This document shows positions 6,600 to 8,636 of a DNA stretch of 8,636 bases, piece by piece. This stretch comes from Saprospiraceae bacterium. Lineage in GTDB: Bacteria; Bacteroidota; Bacteroidia; Chitinophagales; Saprospiraceae. The notes beneath the pieces were generated by a model. That model did no database searches, was not told where the DNA came from, and was given only the letters and a program-made list of their open reading frames with translations. Where the stretch lies: assembly GCA_025455635.1 (NCBI GenBank), contig JALOMF010000283.1, positions 1 through 8,636 of the forward strand, in the 5' to 3' direction. Both the position numbers and the translations under genes were made by a program. Each line of letters begins with the position of its first letter. Positions within the stretch are counted from its first letter, which is position 1.

Positions 6600-6672
6600 G
6601 AATAACTATTTAATCCAACAGCTTTCCGAAAGTTGTGAACTTTCGGAAAGCTGTTGGATTAAATAGTTATTC
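6600..6672. repeat. 73-bp perfect palindrome (35-bp arms, 3-nt loop)
   Basis: Positions 6600-6634 are the exact reverse complement of 6638-6672, with GTG as the loop. Each arm also contains a smaller near-palindrome (CTTTCCGAAAG on the left, CTTTCGGAAAG on the right), so alternative cross-shaped folds exist. It lies 33 bp after the stop of the metalloprotease gene and 29 bp before the ATG of the caspase gene. On the minus strand the stem is not followed by a T run, so it is not a standard terminator. It may limit read-through, protect mRNA ends or hide the caspase start; it could also be a small mobile palindrome. Confidence 0.9.
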
Positions 6673-6705
6673 CTTAGTTTAATAGCGCATATTCGTGGAA
6701 TTACC

Positions 6706-8385
6706 CTATTTATAAATCGCCCACCTGACCAACTTCCCCGCCCCATCGAACTGGAAAATCAGCCCGCTGAAATCAGTGGCGTTCTTGTAGCGCAGCATCG
6801 TCCCGCTGCCGAGGTTGACCCTTGCCTGCGGTTCGCCATATTTTTCCACCACTTTGGCTTGGGGGTCGCCCAATTTGATGCCCTTGGCGCTCGCCTTGCC
6901 ATAGCCCGGCCCCGTCATTTGCAAAAAAGTGTCCTTGGTTTGCTTATTGCCGCCGCTGCCGGTCGTGGCAGAATTGGCAAAGACAGTCGAGGAAGCAAAC
7001 GATTTGGCGACCAGCGTGATTTTATACTGTTCACCGTCAGCAATCTGCCCCCTGACGTCCGTTTTAGTCAGCTTGATGCTAGAAAATGGCAGGTCGTCAA
7101 TCAGTTCCTTGCTTAGGTCAATGCCTTGCGAGGGCCTGCTGGCGTTGGCTTTTCCCCGCAGGGCATCCAGGTTGGCTTTCGCCAAAAAATGGTTGGCGTT
7201 CATGTTGAGCGCTTCCGCAAAATGGGCCGCAGCACCTACCGAGTCCTGTGCCAGCGCCCGCAGGATGCCGAGCAGCACTTTCGCATCGGCATGGGTATTG
7301 GCCCATTCGGGGCTGCCCGTGGCGAGGCGGATGGCCCGGTTGGCGGCCACGGCTGCATCCTCCCATTCCAGTTCCGAATCGTCTTTTTGTGAGAGGCCGA
7401 GCAGGGCATGGGCGCAGCCCTCGTTGAGGTGGGCGATGGGGTAAAAAGCGTCGTATTGCCTCGCTTTTTCAAAATAATCCAAGGCTTCCATCAGCTTTTC
7501 CTCCCGCAGTTCTTTTTTGTGGTCGCCACGGGTTCCGTTCAGCCGGGACTGCACGTCCAGCTCCACCGGGTAGGCGTACTTGTTTTCCGAAGGAAGAAAC
7601 AGCTTCATGGCCGACAAAGTGGACATCACCCCGACGTTGTTGTAAACCTCCCGGCTTTGGAAACTTCCGAGCACTTTCTGGTAGTACTCCAAGGCATCGT
7701 CGTACTGCTCCAAAGCCGCCAAATAATTGCCCATTTCAAAAAGGTCGAGCAGGTCTTTCAGCTTCTGCTCCGACTGGGCGGCCATCGCTTGGCGCTCCTG
7801 CAGCTTGGGGTAATGGGAGAGTTTTTCATCCGACAAGTCGTAGGCGGCATAGATTTTTTCCAAAAATTGCGGAGCGATGCCAAACGTGGTGAAGCCAGCT
7901 TGGTAGGCCAGAAACCCGCCAAGGTAGTCGGCCTGCACCTCGTCTTTCAATGCTTCGTCCTTCACGCCCAAATCCATACCGAAGCCCTTTGATTCATGGG
8001 CAAAATAATCCTCCCAAGTGTGTTTTTCGTAGCAATGCACCAGCTCGTGGGCGAGGATATTGGCGAGCGCATTCAGCGAATCCTTTCCGAAGCCGATGCA
8101 GACGTCGTAGGCTTTTTCCTCCAAAACAATGAGTTCCTGCTCAGGATAGGCAATGGCAGGGCCGCCGCCAGAGGACTTCACAAACCGCAGCATTGGCCGA
8201 CGGGAGCGGTAGTCGCCCTTGGCGTTTTTCAATTGGCTGAACACGTTCCGTACCGTTTTCTGTTTGTAAGTGAGGATGCCCGGCTCCGCAAAAAACTCGG
8301 GTGCGACACTGATAACATCCGCCTGTTTTGGCGGATAAATAAAGCCAAATAAGCTGGCTGCAAGGGTGATGATGATTGCTTTCAT
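6706..8385 (-). CDS. Secreted HExxH metalloprotease-like protein with TPR region and C-terminal SmpA-like domain
   Basis: 559 residues from ATG 8385. The frame extends upstream to a GTG at 8415, but the ATG gives a signal peptide (MKAIIITLAASLFGFIYPP). HELVH is at 113-117 and EVQAD at 149-153, the HExxH...ExxAD zinc-site layout of gluzincin peptidases; the second Glu lies 36 residues after the first His. Residues about 205-415 are TPR-like helices (ALEQYDDALEYYQKVLG, REVYNNVGVM, ALDYFEKARQYDAFYPIAHLNEG, AAAHFAEALNMNANHFLAKANL). A Ser/Thr-rich stretch (465-490) leads to a small C-terminal domain (500-559: GIKLGDPQAKVVEKYGEPQ, LIFQFDGAGKLVRWAIYK) that resembles the SmpA/BLIP-like fold of envelope lipoproteins. 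It is a paralogue of the gene at 1-983. It is followed by the 73-bp palindrome and the caspase gene on the same strand. The substrate is unknown; catalytic activity is inferred from the motif. Confidence 0.87.
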   Translation of the reverse strand: MKAIIITLAASLFGFIYPPKQADVISVAPEFFAEPGILTYKQKTVRNVFSQLKNAKGDYRSRRPMLRFVKSSGGGPAIAYPEQELIVLEEKAYDVCIGFGKDSLNALANILAHELVHCYEKHTWEDYFAHESKGFGMDLGVKDEALKDEVQADYLGGFLAYQAGFTTFGIAPQFLEKIYAAYDLSDEKLSHYPKLQERQAMAAQSEQKLKDLLDLFEMGNYLAALEQYDDALEYYQKVLGSFQSREVYNNVGVMSTLSAMKLFLPSENKYAYPVELDVQSRLNGTRGDHKKELREEKLMEALDYFEKARQYDAFYPIAHLNEGCAHALLGLSQKDDSELEWEDAAVAANRAIRLATGSPEWANTHADAKVLLGILRALAQDSVGAAAHFAEALNMNANHFLAKANLDALRGKANASRPSQGIDLSKELIDDLPFSSIKLTKTDVRGQIADGEQYKITLVAKSFASSTVFANSATTGSGGNKQTKDTFLQMTGPGYGKASAKGIKLGDPQAKVVEKYGEPQARVNLGSGTMLRYKNATDFSGLIFQFDGAGKLVRWAIYK

Positions 8386-8636
8386 TGGATTTATTGTGAA
8401 ATTATCGCACTGCACGCTTCATTTGGGCGTGTAATTTTAGCATAAATACTTCGCAATGCGTTTAGGGAATCAGTGGAAGCCGTATTTTTCTAATTTTACC
8501 TGAAATCTTGACCCTTTTTTATAGGTAGTCACATTTAAACTTGATGCTTGGGTTAAGCAATTTAGCAGAATTTTTCGTCCCGATATGAATCGGGAGGAAA
8601 AAGCCTGCCATCAACTTTAAATGCGTTCATCTAGAA
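8386..8636. other. Intergenic region with small hairpins, no supported gene
   Basis: These 251 bp precede the metalloprotease gene and contain no convincing ORF in any frame. A 7-bp hairpin is present (TCCCGAT 8578-8584, loop ATGA, ATCGGGA 8589-8595), flanked by TTTTTCG on one side and GGAAAAAG on the other, so the flanks also partly pair. A weaker TGCTT/AAGCA dyad lies about 17 bp to its left. No T run follows the stronger hairpin on either strand. Promoter elements for the 8385 gene are expected here; I found no clear TTTG and TAnnTTTG pair. Confidence 0.5.

Noticed and set aside
6600..6672. Standard rho-independent terminator
   Set aside because: The stem is very long and no T run follows on the minus strand (GCTGGATTTTG comes next), so I list it as an inverted repeat.
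7408..7992. Plus-strand open frame of 194 codons
   Set aside because: Antisense shadow of the 8385-6706 metalloprotease gene; Val/Gln/His-rich composition without motifs.
3199..8385. Anti-phage caspase defence system
   Set aside because: The caspase-like and metalloprotease proteins both carry signal peptides, and no gasdermin, nucleotide cyclase, NLR or CRISPR component is present, so an envelope role fits better.
8562..8630. 22-codon minus-strand ORF starting at 8630
   Set aside because: Much of it is the translated hairpin region; there is no ribosome binding site or other support.

Overview
The window looks like chromosomal DNA from a Bacteroidota bacterium, probably of the Saprospiraceae/Lewinella type. 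This placement is inferred from gene families and style, not from a marker gene. The clues are an ECF sigma factor followed by a membrane-anchored TPR protein whose N-terminus resembles Bacteroidota anti-sigma proteins, secreted TPR-rich proteins, no clear Shine-Dalgarno sequences, a TAnnTTTG-like -7 element, and GC-rich palindromic intergenic repeats. No rRNA, tRNA, CRISPR array or transposase gene was seen.

All genes lie on the minus strand. In transcription order (right to left) they are: a secreted HExxH metalloprotease with TPRs (8385-6706); a 35-bp perfect inverted repeat (6672-6600); a secreted caspase-like (C14) protease with a very large TPR tail (6570-3199); a small secreted protein (3109-2750); an intrinsic terminator (2660-2627); an ECF sigma factor (2592-2017); an anti-sigma-like/TPR membrane protein broken into two overlapping frames (2004-1825 and 1828-1286); a nested cluster of four GGGGCAGCGCCCC palindromes (1217-1068); and a second HExxH metalloprotease with TPRs (983-1) that runs off the left edge. 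The last gene is a clear paralogue of the first.

How the genes may work together: the sigma factor and its 12-bp-downstream neighbour form an operon. If the two frames of the neighbour are joined, the product is a single-pass protein with a cytoplasmic anti-sigma-like N-terminus and a periplasmic TPR domain. It is flanked by three exported proteins that combine a protease domain with TPRs: one caspase-like and two zinc-metalloprotease-like. A cell-envelope proteolysis and signalling locus, in which an exported protease acts on the membrane TPR protein to free the sigma factor, fits this layout. It is a hypothesis only; nothing in the sequence proves the link.

Points to look at first: the frame break in the anti-sigma-like gene, which falls on a T_TTT_TTC heptamer followed 5 nt later by a potential hairpin; the 73-bp palindrome in front of the caspase gene; the nested palindromic repeats; and a sharp drop in GC inside the caspase-TPR gene.
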